Notes: generated by a model from the sequence alone, not told the origin. A stretch of DNA of 36,575 nucleotides from Candidatus Woesearchaeota archaeon (GCA_016214075.1 JACRPI010000041.1:1-36575), one strand, 5' to 3'. Counted from the stretch's first letter, positions 28,655 to 36,575 are shown. Program-made: numbers and translations.

Positions 28655-29965
28655 TTACAACTCATCTGCTGTAAGAATCTGCACGTTTCCTGTTGGTTTT
28701 ACCTTTGTGCCCATTGCGATAAGGTACTTGACACTGCAGGTTTCTGCGACATCAACGAGTTCTTCTTCGATCATACCATCAAAGACAACTGCGTGAACGC
28801 CATTGTTCAGGCTTTTGATTGTTGCGCTGAGTTCGCTGGAGGGTACTTTTCCAAGAATGTTAAGTTTTGCGTCGAGGATATACGCGCCACGTGTTCCAAT
28901 AAGATCTTCAAGCATTTTTCCAAATGCTTTTTTCTCATCAGTGCCAGTAGGAGCTCGTGCTGTCGCGATTGGTCTTCGTACAACTGTTCCTTGTGGGAGT
29001 GGTGCTGCAGTTCGTACAGGAGCTTGTGCTGGTCGCATTGGCCGCATTTCTCTTCTTCCTGGAGAAGGTGCGCTTTGCATCATTGGGCGTCGCTGTTGCT
29101 GATATCTATCATTACCATTGGATGGACCATGCGCTCCACCTTCAGATTTGACTTGTTCTGGGCTTATTTTGGAGCGAAGCGCTTTGAGAATTTCTTTTTG
29201 GGTTAATTCTTCTACTTCTTTTCCATCAGGTGCCTTAGTAACAAAGTCAACATCTGTGACAGTGGTAAGTTCCTTAATAATAAGGTCTCCTCCTCTGTCG
29301 CCGTCAACAAATGCAATAACTGTTTTGCGTCTGCAGAGATCAATCATTGTTGGAGGGACAGAAGTTCCGTTAAGTGCGACGGTGTTTTTAATACCATATT
29401 TCAAAAGATTGATCACATCTGCGCGCCCTTCAACAACAATAATTTCATCAGATTCTTCAAGTGCTGGACCGCAAGGAAGTTTTTCAGAACCATACTCTTG
29501 AATCTCCATGACACGAACAGATTGCGCGACTTCATCCGCAAGTTCCTGTGAATCAGGCATGCCTGTGTCCACAAGGTGTTTAAGAAGTTCTTTTGCGCGT
29601 TCAATAACTTGTTGTCGTTTAGAAATACGAACGTCTTCAATTTTTTCAATGACTATTTTTGCGTTGCATGGTCCGATTCTCTGAATAATTTCCAAAGACG
29701 CGGCAACAATCGCGGTTTCTGCTTTATCGAGGCTGGAAGGAATAATAATAGATCCTTGTGCTTTGCCGCCCTTTGTTTCTGTATTGACTTCAATTCTTCC
29801 GATTCTTCCAGAGCGCTGGAGTTCGCGAAGTTCAAGTTCATTCCCAAGAAGACCTTCTGTTTGACCAAAAATTGCGCCAATGACGTCTGGCTTGTCAACC
29901 ATACCTTCAATGTGGATGGTTGCGTGAACGATATATTTTGCAGATACTGGACTAATTTTACCCAT
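28655..29965 (-). CDS. dnaG: Archaeal DnaG-like primase
   Basis: A 436-aa protein of the archaeal DnaG family, a primase homologue that in several archaea is a subunit of the RNA exosome. The N-terminal domain starts GKISPVSAKYIVHATIHIEG. The TOPRIM domain (~residues 165-245) has DEIIVVEGRADVINLL with the conserved Glu, and VIAFVDGDRGGDLIIKEL with the D-x-D. A Gln/Pro/Arg-rich linker (~275-335) precedes a conserved C-terminal domain ending in VQILTADEL. ATG at 29965 follows a GGAG sequence; a TTG three codons upstream is possible. A structured RNA candidate is encoded upstream in the same orientation. Confidence 0.93.
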   Translation of the reverse strand: MGKISPVSAKYIVHATIHIEGMVDKPDVIGAIFGQTEGLLGNELELRELQRSGRIGRIEVNTETKGGKAQGSIIIPSSLDKAETAIVAASLEIIQRIGPCNAKIVIEKIEDVRISKRQQVIERAKELLKHLVDTGMPDSQELADEVAQSVRVMEIQEYGSEKLPCGPALEESDEIIVVEGRADVINLLKYGIKNTVALNGTSVPPTMIDLCRRKTVIAFVDGDRGGDLIIKELTTVTDVDFVTKAPDGKEVEELTQKEILKALRSKISPEQVKSEGGAHGPSNGNDRYQQQRRPMMQSAPSPGRREMRPMRPAQAPVRTAAPLPQGTVVRRPIATARAPTGTDEKKAFGKMLEDLIGTRGAYILDAKLNILGKVPSSELSATIKSLNNGVHAVVFDGMIEEELVDVAETCSVKYLIAMGTKVKPTGNVQILTADEL

Positions 29966-30157
29966 AATACTCAACTCCGTTTAATTTGTATAGAATAAGT
30001 ACCAAACCAAAAACGAGAGATAAAATTGCTCCTCTCAGTATTCGGTCTTTATGTATTTGTATACGCTTGCACAGTACACGAAACCTAAAGGCTGATAATG
30101 GTGAATTGGAATGAACTTATTCTATGTTTTTTCTTTTTTTCTGTTTGACAAAGCCTC

Positions 30158-30371
30158 CAAAAAGGAAAAGCTCTGTGTTTCCATATGGCGTATGCCATGT
30201 CTAAGTATGAAAATGAAAGTGTTGCCCGAGACACTAACGCGCAACTGCATAGCTTGCATGATTGCGACAGCTTCATTGCGTTACTCTCGTGTCGGGCTGT
30301 GTGATGCAAGAGTGTCTTGGTGTCATAGCATCGAACAACAAGTTCGGCTCAATAAGGACCCATTTGCATCC
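30158..30371 (-). ncRNA. Candidate structured ncRNA (~210 nt)
   Basis: The 430-base gap between dnaG and the next gene holds no convincing ORF but is rich in pairing on the reverse strand. A TATA box TTTATAAA (30395-30402) predicts a 5' end at ~30371, exactly where GGATGCAA begins. Domain 1 is closed by GATGCAA/TTGCATC (30364-30370 with 30303-30309), with an inner CGAAC/GTTCG hairpin, and is followed by ACACA. Domain 2 is closed by GCCCGA/TCGGGC (30292-30297 with 30224-30229), has an inner TAACGC/GCGTTA stem and is followed by AACA. A small ATGGC/GCCAT hairpin and a T-rich tract follow. Two hairpins each followed by ACA recall H/ACA guides, but pockets are not convincing. Confidence 0.5.
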
Positions 30372-30394
30372 TAAGGAATAGTAGAAGGTTATGG

Positions 30395-30402
30395 TTTATA
30401 AA
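30395..30402 (-). promoter_or_regulatory. TATA box of the candidate ncRNA
   Basis: TTTATAAA on the reverse strand is centred 27 bases from the first base of the GGATGCAA helix. No coding start lies at that distance, which favours an RNA gene. Confidence 0.55.
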
Positions 30403-30484
30403 TGTTGTGGACAATTAATTTGATTACTCAATAATGGTAATTTTAGAAAAAAATAGTCAAAAAAAGCAAAAGAATATGTACGTC

Positions 30485-30715
30485 TTACTCGTCGTCAATT
30501 TCACTTTCCATTTTTGCTATGGGCTGTTTAAACTCATCGTCAATTTCAGACTCCATTTTAGAAACGGGTTTTATTTTGATTGCAGATGTCGCCTGACCGC
30601 TAATAGCGTCGTCTCCGAGACCTGCGTTCATCAACAAAACCAAAATGCCCACAGCCGCGACAACACCAACGATCACGACAATATATAGTTGTAATTTTTC
30701 TTCACTTATTGCCAT
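30485..30715 (-). CDS. Small membrane-anchored protein with duplicated acidic tail (76 aa)
   Basis: A 76-aa protein: short N-terminal cytoplasmic part, one membrane helix (LYIVVIVGVVAAVGILVLLM, residues ~10-29), then ISGQATS and a tail in which KMESEIDDE occurs twice. The helix is very similar to that of the gene at 36045-36356 (VGVVAAVGI in both) and the SGQA/TGQA/TGFA motif after the helix is shared with it and with the upstream neighbour. GAGGTG lies 6 bases before the ATG. It is the second gene of an operon, 13 bases after the Gln-rich gene. Function is unknown; export with a membrane stub is likely. Confidence 0.7.
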   Translation of the reverse strand: MAISEEKLQLYIVVIVGVVAAVGILVLLMNAGLGDDAISGQATSAIKIKPVSKMESEIDDEFKQPIAKMESEIDDE

Positions 30716-30728
30716 TCTTTACACCTCT

Positions 30729-31592
30729 TTAATCAGATTTTTGTTCGAAGCAACTGCTCTCTTTTTCAGATTTGTATTTTTCCATGCATGATCCTATTGC
30801 TTTCATAATGCATTCAACATTTGCGTCTTCATCAAGACATGTTTGAATTTCGTCTTCAGTGCATGATTTAATTTTTTCATCAATTGCGTCTAAGCATGCT
30901 TTGCTTTCTTCGCTGAGTTCTTGGACTTGTCCAGAAGATTGTCCTTCTTGATATTTCTGGCTGTTTGCCTCGTAATCAGAGTCCTCATCTTCAGCGTCTG
31001 TTCCTAATTTTTCCTCTTCTGCGTCACTAAGACCATCGCCATCTGTATCTGTTCCATCATCATACATTTCAGGGTTTTGTTGTTGTCCGCCATTTTGTTG
31101 CTGTGTTCCCTGTGGTGATTGCCCCGTTTGTTCCTGAGTTCCCTGTTGCTGATTTTGTGATTGTCCTTCTGTTCCAGATTGTTGATTATTTTGTTGATCA
31201 CTGCCAAATCCAAAGAAGCCACCTACTTTTTGGAAGAATCCTTGTTTCTGTCCGCTTGTTTGTTCTTGAGTTCCAGTTCCCTGTTGTGTCTGTCCTTGAC
31301 TACCTTGCGAATTTCCTTGTTGTCCATCACGTTGTGAACTTTGTGCAGCAGTTCCTTGTTGGCTTCTTTGCTGTCCACCAGTTTGACCTTGACCGCCTTG
31401 TTGTGCTTGTCCCTGCTGTCCTCCACCTTGCGGAGTTCCTCCTTGTTGACCGCTAGGCTGACCTTGACCACCTTGATCACCAACAGCGAATCCAGTGATG
31501 CCAGATGTTCCATCAGTAAGCATCATTTGAATTCCTAAAATAAGAACAACACTAACAATTGCATACGCGTAGAGCGGATGATATTTTTCCAT
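30729..31592 (-). CDS. Membrane-anchored Gln/Gly-rich protein with calcium-binding-like repeat
   Basis: A 287-aa protein with an N-terminal membrane helix (YAYAIVSVVLILGIQMML) followed by ITGFAVG. Residues ~35-165 are low-complexity, dominated by Gln, Gly, Ser and Thr, and likely disordered outside the cell. DDGTDTDGDGLSDAEEEKLG (~170-190) matches thrombospondin type 3/dockerin-like calcium loops (D-x-D-x-D-G-x-S-D-x-x-E). The C-terminal ~80 residues are helical and acidic with five cysteines. ATG at 31592 sits behind AGAGGTGTG; a TATA-like GATATAAATATT at ~31639-31650 leaves a leader of ~28 bases. It heads an operon with the 76-aa protein. Confidence 0.7.
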   Translation of the reverse strand: MEKYHPLYAYAIVSVVLILGIQMMLTDGTSGITGFAVGDQGGQGQPSGQQGGTPQGGGQQGQAQQGGQGQTGGQQRSQQGTAAQSSQRDGQQGNSQGSQGQTQQGTGTQEQTSGQKQGFFQKVGGFFGFGSDQQNNQQSGTEGQSQNQQQGTQEQTGQSPQGTQQQNGGQQQNPEMYDDGTDTDGDGLSDAEEEKLGTDAEDEDSDYEANSQKYQEGQSSGQVQELSEESKACLDAIDEKIKSCTEDEIQTCLDEDANVECIMKAIGSCMEKYKSEKESSCFEQKSD

Positions 31593-31706
31593 AAAACACA
31601 CCTCTTTCTGAAAATAAGTATTTCTTTTTCATTCTTGCAATATTTATATCTTTCTATATTCTCTGTTCAAATCACCCAAGAAGAAAGAGAAAAGCAGAGG
31701 AAGTAA

Positions 31707-31713
31707 TTTATAG
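31707..31713 (+). promoter_or_regulatory. TATA box of the RIO1 kinase gene
   Basis: TTTATAG is centred 26 bases before ATG 31736, supporting that start rather than the upstream TTG at 31724. Confidence 0.55.
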
Positions 31714-31735
31714 GGCAGCGCAATTGTACACAATA

Positions 31736-32467
31736 ATGGCACGAATTACCCACGAACGATGGAAAGTGTATGGCAATGTTTTTGATGAGTTCACAATAAA
31801 TGACTTAATCAAGTTAACAAAACAGCGTCATTATGATGAATTAATTAGTCCTGTCTCTATTGGAAAAGAAGCAAATGTCTTCTCTGCGCGAAAGAAGATA
31901 GAAGGACATGACGAATATAGAGTTGTAAAGATTTATCGCCTTGAAGCATGCAATTTCAACAAAATGTATGATTACATCAAGCATGACCCACGATATTATG
32001 CGCTAAAAAAACAGAGAAGACAAGTCATTTTCTCATGGGTACAGCGAGAATACAGAAATATCATGAAAGCAAGAGAAGCAGGAGTGCGTGTTCCGCTTCC
32101 TATCGCGCTCCTGCATCATGTTTTTGTCATGGAATTAATTGGAGACAAAACAACAGGAGAAACAGCGCAGCGGTTAAAGCAGCAATCTCCAAAAGATCCA
32201 CAAAAGTTCTTTGATTTATTAATAGAAAATCTCGCGCTGCTCTATCAAAAAGCGCAGTTGGTGCATGGAGATTTAAGTGAGTATAACATTCTGAATTGGA
32301 AAGAAACTCCCATAATAATTGATATGTCACAGGCAAGTCCAGTAGACGCGGTGAATGCGGAAGAGTTGCTCGATCGTGATGTGAGAAATATGGTGTCGTA
32401 TTTCAAGAAGCACGGAGTAGCAACAACAGCGGAAACGTTGAAGAAGAGAATTATGGGAAAGAAATAA
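31736..32467 (+). CDS. rio1: RIO1-type serine protein kinase
   Basis: A 243-aa atypical protein kinase/ATPase needed for late small-subunit ribosome maturation. It has the RIO flexible nucleotide loop PVSIGKEANVFSA near residue 38, VVKIYR with the conserved Lys near 60, KREYR-like QREYRNIMKAREAGVRVP near 105, the catalytic loop LVHGDLSEYNIL near 180 and the metal-binding IIIDMSQASP near 200. Length is typical for archaeal RIO1. It probably works with the Krr1/Dim2-like KH protein encoded at 5630-6157, although in many archaea these genes are adjacent. Confidence 0.93.
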   Translation: MARITHERWKVYGNVFDEFTINDLIKLTKQRHYDELISPVSIGKEANVFSARKKIEGHDEYRVVKIYRLEACNFNKMYDYIKHDPRYYALKKQRRQVIFSWVQREYRNIMKAREAGVRVPLPIALLHHVFVMELIGDKTTGETAQRLKQQSPKDPQKFFDLLIENLALLYQKAQLVHGDLSEYNILNWKETPIIIDMSQASPVDAVNAEELLDRDVRNMVSYFKKHGVATTAETLKKRIMGKK

Positions 32468-32468
32468 T

Positions 32469-33068
32469 ATGATTACGACAATAATTTGTGATTGGGGTGG
32501 AGTTCTCTCCTGTGGAAGATATACCCCAGCAATACTTAATGTTCTTTCAAAAAAAAGGCAAATCTCCATAGAAAAAATATACAAAGAATTTAATGGTCTG
32601 ATGATTCAAATGAATGAAGGGCTTCTTTCTTCGAGTGACTTTGTAAAAGCTGTTAATGAAAAATTTCAGTTAGGACTGACAGAAGAAAAGATGCAGGACA
32701 TATTCAGAAAAGCAATAATTCCAAATAAAGAAATGATCGGTCTACTCAAAAAAATTCATTCCAAATATGATTTAATCCTTTTATCTGATAATGATGACAT
32801 AACTCTAAATAATTTACAAAAAGATCATGCAACAATGCTTGCTCTTTTTAGGAAAATGTATTTTTCTCATGAACTGAAAATGGCAAAACCAAACAAAAAA
32901 CTTTTCGAACATGTTTTAGCGGATTTAAACATCGAAGCATCAAAGTGTATTTTTATTGATGATAAACAAAAAAATATTGATGCTGCAAGAGAATGCGGTA
33001 TAAGGGGAATAGTCTTTTCTTCTGTAGAACAAACAAAAAAGGAACTTGCGCTATTAGGAATAGTGTAA
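32469..33068 (+). CDS. HAD-superfamily hydrolase
   Basis: A 199-aa HAD-IA hydrolase. Motif I is IICDWGGVL (the nucleophile Asp; the second Asp is replaced by Gly, as in many D-x-G-G-V-L members), motif II is LLSDND near residue 98, motif III is KMAKPNKKLFEHVL near 138 and motif IV IFIDDKQKNIDAA near 159. The cap is a small helical insert after motif I. Substrate is unknown; sugar phosphate or nucleotide phosphatase activity is typical. It starts one base after the RIO1 stop, so the two are cotranscribed. Confidence 0.85.
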   Translation: MITTIICDWGGVLSCGRYTPAILNVLSKKRQISIEKIYKEFNGLMIQMNEGLLSSSDFVKAVNEKFQLGLTEEKMQDIFRKAIIPNKEMIGLLKKIHSKYDLILLSDNDDITLNNLQKDHATMLALFRKMYFSHELKMAKPNKKLFEHVLADLNIEASKCIFIDDKQKNIDAARECGIRGIVFSSVEQTKKELALLGIV

Positions 33069-33088
33069 AAACTCTCTCACAAAAAGAA

Positions 33089-35947
33089 TCACTCCACCAA
33101 TATCGCGGGCTTCCCAGGAACAGCTTGTCCTGCTTTTGGATGACCGGAATTTGCTGCCTTCATAAATTCAATAGCGCATCCAAACTCTTTTTCTAAAAAT
33201 GATTTTGCGCTGTGCAACGTTTTTAATTCATCGTCATCAGACGCAAGCGCGGGAGTAAGTTTTCCAGAGCCAACAAGTCGTGGCAAGAATTTAGAAATGT
33301 CATTGCCGTATTTTTTCATTTCTTTGTCTTCCATGATCTGCTGGAGAATCATTTTTGGATTTTTTGTCGACTCCATAAGGTCATAAAGTTTCTCGAAGAG
33401 TTTATACTTCCAGGGGAGAGAAACAAAAAGCGTGATTTTTTGCGGCTCTTTTTTGATAAGCTTCAAAACACTGCTAATGTCAGAAAGAACAGTACTGACA
33501 ATCTCTTCTTGGGTGTTGAGTTCTTTATTGATTCGCTGTTTTTGTACAGCAGGCCAAGCACCAGCACTGACAAATCCTTTTTTGCCAATTGCTTCCCAGG
33601 TTTCTTCGCAAACGTGCGGACAGAAAGGACTAAGCATAATCAGTTGTGTTTCGATAACAGTGTTGATCAACTGTTTCTGTGGTTCGTTATGGCAGCGCTT
33701 GAGGTACCATTTGAGTGCGGACTGCAGTTCAAAAAAGATGAGCTGCGACGCAGTGCGGAATTGTGTTTCTTCCATTGCAAAAGTAGCACGAGCAACAATG
33801 TCATAAAGCTGTGATTCCATCCAAGAGTCAATTGCATGATGTGTTTCTCTTCCCTTGTTATAATGGCTAAGCGCGAAATCATGGATGCCATCAAGTTTTT
33901 GTTTTGCGGCAAGAGCAAAGCTGCTGTCCCAATTTGGATCATCAAGTCCTTCGCCGCCGGAAAGAATAGTGAGTCGTGCGGCGTCAACGCTGAATTTGCT
34001 GGACATGTCACGGAGAGGAATCATATTTCCAAGAGATTTACTCATCTTCTCTCCATCAATAGTAACCCAACCATTGACCCCAATACCTGTTGGCCATTTA
34101 TCTTCAGGGAATAATGCGACATGATTAAAGATAAAGAAGGTGAGGTGATTCTGGACAAGATCTTTTCCAGAGTTTCTAAAGTCAAGTGGATACCAGTACA
34201 TGAATTCTGCGCGCATCTTCTCAAGAAGCGCGGGAGCGGTTTCATAATGCGGTGCAAGTGCGTGAGGATTTCCTTTGCCGTGAAAGACATAATCAAACAA
34301 TGCGTCGTCAACTTTTTCAGGATCAAGAGTAGAGAGAAGATGCGTGATAGTGTAATATGCCATATAAATCGTGCTGTCGCTTAAACTTTCAATAAGCCAG
34401 TCTTGATCCCAGGGAAGTGCTGTGCCAAGTCCTTCTTTTCGAGTGCATGCCCAGTTGTGCAGCCAGTCAATAACATATTCAAATTGCTGCCGGACATTGT
34501 CAGGATACAGTTTCATTTTATTCAGGCACGCGTGCGCCTGCAGTTTCCACTGTTCATCCCCATACGCGATAAACCATTGATCAGAAACAAGTTTTGGAAC
34601 GCAAGGAGTCAAACAACGACAGACAACAGGGCCTGTGAGTTCATAAAATAATTCAAACCCTTTGCCAAGAAGTTCTTTTTTGATAATCTCCTTTGCTTCA
34701 GTGACTTTAATTCCTTCAAGATTCTTTCCATAAAAGTTTCGGTAAAGCCCGTTCATGGTGCTTTGATAAAAACTTTTTCTATAGAGTGCTTTTCGCGCTT
34801 CAAGGAGTTTCTTTTCATCCTTTTGACTTGCAATCCCAAACTCTTCACAAAGTTTCATTGCGGGAATCTCTCCATAATCAGGGGTATCCAATACAGGAAT
34901 AACGCGAATTTCTTCGATTGTCCGATAATCAAGACTATACTTTTCACAAAGAATATGATTACGCTGAAGATCTTGGAGTGCAATCCAGTCATCAGGACTG
35001 TCTGAAGGAACGCTGTGCACAATGCCTGTTCCTTTGTCAGGAGCGCAAAATGTGCCAGGGAGAATCATAATTTTTTTACCATTAAATTCCTCAACAATCT
35101 TTCCAATAAGATCTTTTCCAGAAACTTTTCCAACAAGTTGAATAGTTCGTTCTTGCGCGGCGAGTTTTTCTGCGGCTTCTGTGCTAATAATCCAGTGTTC
35201 ATCATTGACGACTGCGCGAACATAGGTAACGTCGGGATGGAGCCAAATATTGGTAACACCAAGAATTGTTTCTATGCGAAGCGTTGCGCTAACAAGATAA
35301 TCAGAAGTGCCAGCAAGTTTGTGTTTGACCAAGACAAACTCTTGTGTTGTCTCGCCTTCTCCTTTGCTTCTGGAGTGATCACTCACTGCCATGTTTTCTT
35401 TAGGACACCAGACAACAGGAAATGTACCGCGGGTCACATAGTTTTTTGCTTGGAGTTTTCGAAATTGCCATTGAATAAACGCGTCATAATGAGGATTGAG
35501 AGAAGTGGTGTAGAAATTTCTGCGCCAGTCAATCACAAAACCCATGCTCCGAAAATCCTTCTCAAATTCTGGAGCGAAATAATCAATCCAGTGTTTCGGA
35601 TCTTCAAATGAGCGAAATTCTTTCTCAGAGATGCCCATGTCTTTCATGATCTTGATTTGTTTTTCTTCGCGTTCTTTCACGCGTTTTGCGGCAGCGATGA
35701 TAGGGCTTCCTGTCGCGTGCCATCCCTGCGGAAATAAGATGTTATATCCCTGGAGCTTTTTGTATCGCGCGAGCGCTTCAACACGCATGATCGTGTATAA
35801 ATGCCCAATGTGGGGGAATGCGTTGATGTACGGATACGGAAATGTGCCGAAGAATTTTTTTGTTCCAGGTTGCGCGTCAGTGTCAAAGAGTTTAGCTTCT
35901 TTCCAGCGCTGTTGCCATTTCTGTTCAATAGCTTGGGTGTCGAGCAT
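33089..35947 (-). CDS. leuS: Leucyl-tRNA synthetase, archaeal/eukaryotic type
   Basis: A 952-aa class I synthetase. The HIGH motif is PHIGHLYT near residue 47 and KMSKS occurs as DGEKMSKSLGN near 630. The CP1 editing domain lies between (SATLRIETILGVTNIWLHPD, then GTGIVHSVPSDSPDDW, with the conserved Asp). Domain order (editing domain inserted after the zinc-like region) and length match archaeal LeuS rather than bacterial. The C-terminal ~120 residues after the anticodon-binding helices contact the tRNA. ATG 35947 was chosen because TATTTATAAAA (35968-35978) is centred 26 bases upstream, indicating leaderless expression. Confidence 0.94.
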   Translation of the reverse strand: MLDTQAIEQKWQQRWKEAKLFDTDAQPGTKKFFGTFPYPYINAFPHIGHLYTIMRVEALARYKKLQGYNILFPQGWHATGSPIIAAAKRVKEREEKQIKIMKDMGISEKEFRSFEDPKHWIDYFAPEFEKDFRSMGFVIDWRRNFYTTSLNPHYDAFIQWQFRKLQAKNYVTRGTFPVVWCPKENMAVSDHSRSKGEGETTQEFVLVKHKLAGTSDYLVSATLRIETILGVTNIWLHPDVTYVRAVVNDEHWIISTEAAEKLAAQERTIQLVGKVSGKDLIGKIVEEFNGKKIMILPGTFCAPDKGTGIVHSVPSDSPDDWIALQDLQRNHILCEKYSLDYRTIEEIRVIPVLDTPDYGEIPAMKLCEEFGIASQKDEKKLLEARKALYRKSFYQSTMNGLYRNFYGKNLEGIKVTEAKEIIKKELLGKGFELFYELTGPVVCRCLTPCVPKLVSDQWFIAYGDEQWKLQAHACLNKMKLYPDNVRQQFEYVIDWLHNWACTRKEGLGTALPWDQDWLIESLSDSTIYMAYYTITHLLSTLDPEKVDDALFDYVFHGKGNPHALAPHYETAPALLEKMRAEFMYWYPLDFRNSGKDLVQNHLTFFIFNHVALFPEDKWPTGIGVNGWVTIDGEKMSKSLGNMIPLRDMSSKFSVDAARLTILSGGEGLDDPNWDSSFALAAKQKLDGIHDFALSHYNKGRETHHAIDSWMESQLYDIVARATFAMEETQFRTASQLIFFELQSALKWYLKRCHNEPQKQLINTVIETQLIMLSPFCPHVCEETWEAIGKKGFVSAGAWPAVQKQRINKELNTQEEIVSTVLSDISSVLKLIKKEPQKITLFVSLPWKYKLFEKLYDLMESTKNPKMILQQIMEDKEMKKYGNDISKFLPRLVGSGKLTPALASDDDELKTLHSAKSFLEKEFGCAIEFMKAANSGHPKAGQAVPGKPAILVE

Positions 35948-35967
35948 GAGAAGAGTGAAAAAGTACA

Positions 35968-35978
35968 TATTTATAAAA
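35968..35978 (-). promoter_or_regulatory. TATA box of leuS
   Basis: TTTTATAAATA on the reverse strand is centred 26 bases before ATG 35947; it rules out the longer frame whose start would fall in the box. Confidence 0.65.
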
Positions 35979-36044
35979 TTTTGGACATAGAAAAAAACAA
36001 AAGGAAAAATAATTTTTTTTAAAGAGTTGTTTAAGTAGTACAGC

Positions 36045-36356
36045 TCAGCAGCTAGTGCCCTGCTTTATAGCACTACAAACCCCGCCTTCTCTTGAACATG
36101 TACCACAGCAGACGTATCCTGCCGGTACTTTACAACCTGTTGATCCGCTGTTTACTGTTGTCAATTCTTCCTTCAATTCATCAGACAATTCTAGTTTTTT
36201 CTTTAATTTTTCTACTTCGTTTGCAGATATTGCCTGTCCAGTCATATCATATGAGATTCCTGCTCCTATAAATAAAACAATAATTCCAACTGCTGCAACA
36301 ACTCCGACAATGCCGACAAGAAACATCGCTGCTTTATCATCATTCATTTTTACCAT
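36045..36356 (-). CDS. Small membrane-anchored cysteine-rich protein (103 aa)
   Basis: A 103-aa protein: charged MVKMNDDK start, membrane helix (FLVGIVGVVAAVGIIVLFIG), MTGQAIS motif, an amphipathic Lys/Glu-rich helix and a cysteine-rich C-terminus with six Cys (GCKVPAGYVCCGTCSREGG and CSAIKQGTSC). The helix and TGQA motif closely match the 76-aa protein at 30485-30715. The Cys-rich part is probably outside and disulfide-bonded, or a metal site. GAGGTG lies upstream of ATG 36356; the longer frame to 36404 lacks such support. It may be a member of a lineage-specific exported family. Confidence 0.68.
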   Translation of the reverse strand: MVKMNDDKAAMFLVGIVGVVAAVGIIVLFIGAGISYDMTGQAISANEVEKLKKKLELSDELKEELTTVNSGSTGCKVPAGYVCCGTCSREGGVCSAIKQGTSC

Positions 36357-36394
36357 ATGACACACCTCTTTTGGACATACATCTCTAAGATTAT

Positions 36395-36412
36395 ACCCTT
36401 TCAAGAAAGGGT
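36395..36412. promoter_or_regulatory. Perfect palindrome in the promoter of the Cys-rich gene
   Basis: ACCCTTTC and GAAAGGGT are separated by two bases. They lie between a TATA-like TTAAATAG (~36413-36420, reverse strand) and the leader of the gene starting at 36356, where a repressor would block initiation. Confidence 0.5.
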
Positions 36413-36442
36413 CTATTTAATTATTTCTATTTTTCGACATTG

Positions 36443-36575
36443 TCATCTCTTCGTCATCTGCATTTTTGCTCTCCATCTTATGAGATCAAGAAGCTTGTTC
36501 TGTCCTAAATGGAGATCAATCTCTGCTGCTTCAGCAGGAGTTTTCCCTTTGAGTTGTTGATGTGGATTAACAAAG
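36443..36575 (-). CDS. Transposase, C-terminal fragment (runs off right edge)
   Basis: The reverse strand is open from the right window edge to a TGA at 36443-36445, giving 43 residues. NPHQQLKGKTPAEAAEIDLH is the typical end of DDE/integrase-core transposases, where a tyrosine- or His-Pro segment is followed by L-x-G-K-T-P-A-E-A. The continuation LGQNKLLDLIRW fits the same group, common in archaeal insertion sequences. Most of the gene lies outside the window. Confidence 0.75.
   Translation of the reverse strand, partial: FVNPHQQLKGKTPAEAAEIDLHLGQNKLLDLIRWRAKMQMTKR

Noticed and set aside
30158-30371. Identity of the candidate RNA as RNase P RNA
   Set aside because: The conserved GAGGAAAGTCC-type and ACAGAA-type P4 segments are not found in either strand.
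30085-30374. Short open frames on both strands in the dnaG upstream gap
   Set aside because: Neither has a promoter or ribosome site at its start, and the sequence is better explained as paired RNA helices.

Overview
The window reads as chromosome of an AT-rich archaeon, most likely a DPANN-type lineage (Woesearchaeota/Pacearchaeota-like; inference). The archaeal markers are DnaG-type primase, archaeal-type leucyl-tRNA synthetase, RIO1 kinase, a Krr1/Dim2-like KH protein, NreA, HerA-type ATPase, an archaeal presenilin homologue and an archaeal 7S SRP RNA. TATA boxes centred about 24-30 bases upstream of many start codons indicate mostly leaderless mRNAs. A minority of genes carry GAGGTG-type Shine-Dalgarno sites.

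Layout. 1-1.7 kb: a transposase N-terminus running off the left edge, a small hypothetical gene, and nreA. 1.7-4.1 kb: an ABC-2 exporter, permease plus an ATPase fused to a HEAT-like tail. 4.2-5.4 kb: six consecutive tiny basic genes (51-60 aa), mostly too short or hidden for normal gene calling. 5.6-10.2 kb: KH protein, then NAD kinase, a ThiE-like protein and folP-folB-folK. 10.1-13.9 kb: GNMT-like methyltransferase, a double Lrp/AsnC regulator, alanine dehydrogenase and a Nudix protein. 13.9-14.2 kb: SRP RNA. 14.2-18 kb: degenerate MBL-fold protein, an mTERF-like repeat protein, a secreted M64-like metalloprotease and a presenilin-type protease. 18-23.8 kb: a HTH regulator behind a duplicated palindromic operator, coupled to a 1704-aa surface protein. 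24-28.4 kb: dcd, VapBC-like toxin-antitoxin, HerA-like ATPase, parvulin-type isomerase and a small HExxH protein. 28.4-30.4 kb: a cluster of hairpins, dnaG and a candidate structured ncRNA. 30.5-36.4 kb: three membrane-anchored proteins with a TM + TG(Q/F)A motif, RIO1, a HAD phosphatase and leuS. The right edge is a transposase C-terminus.

Most unusual points. (i) A compound palindromic element occurs three times: between the thiE-like gene and folP, inserted in frame inside folK (adding about 49 residues), and downstream of dnaG. This resembles the behaviour of Rickettsia palindromic elements, but in an archaeon. (ii) The tandem cluster of six tiny basic proteins looks like diverged paralogues and matches no family I recognise. 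(iii) A roughly 210-nt structured RNA candidate has its own TATA box. (iv) A protein made of 31-residue mTERF-like repeats is present in an archaeal context. (v) A giant glycosylated-looking surface protein carries four 41-residue repeats on its cytoplasmic side.

Functional links are mostly local. The fol genes form an overlapping operon. The ABC pair overlaps by one base. The HTH gene and surface protein overlap by four bases. VapB and VapC overlap by four bases. Functions come from motif recognition by eye; no database search was possible.
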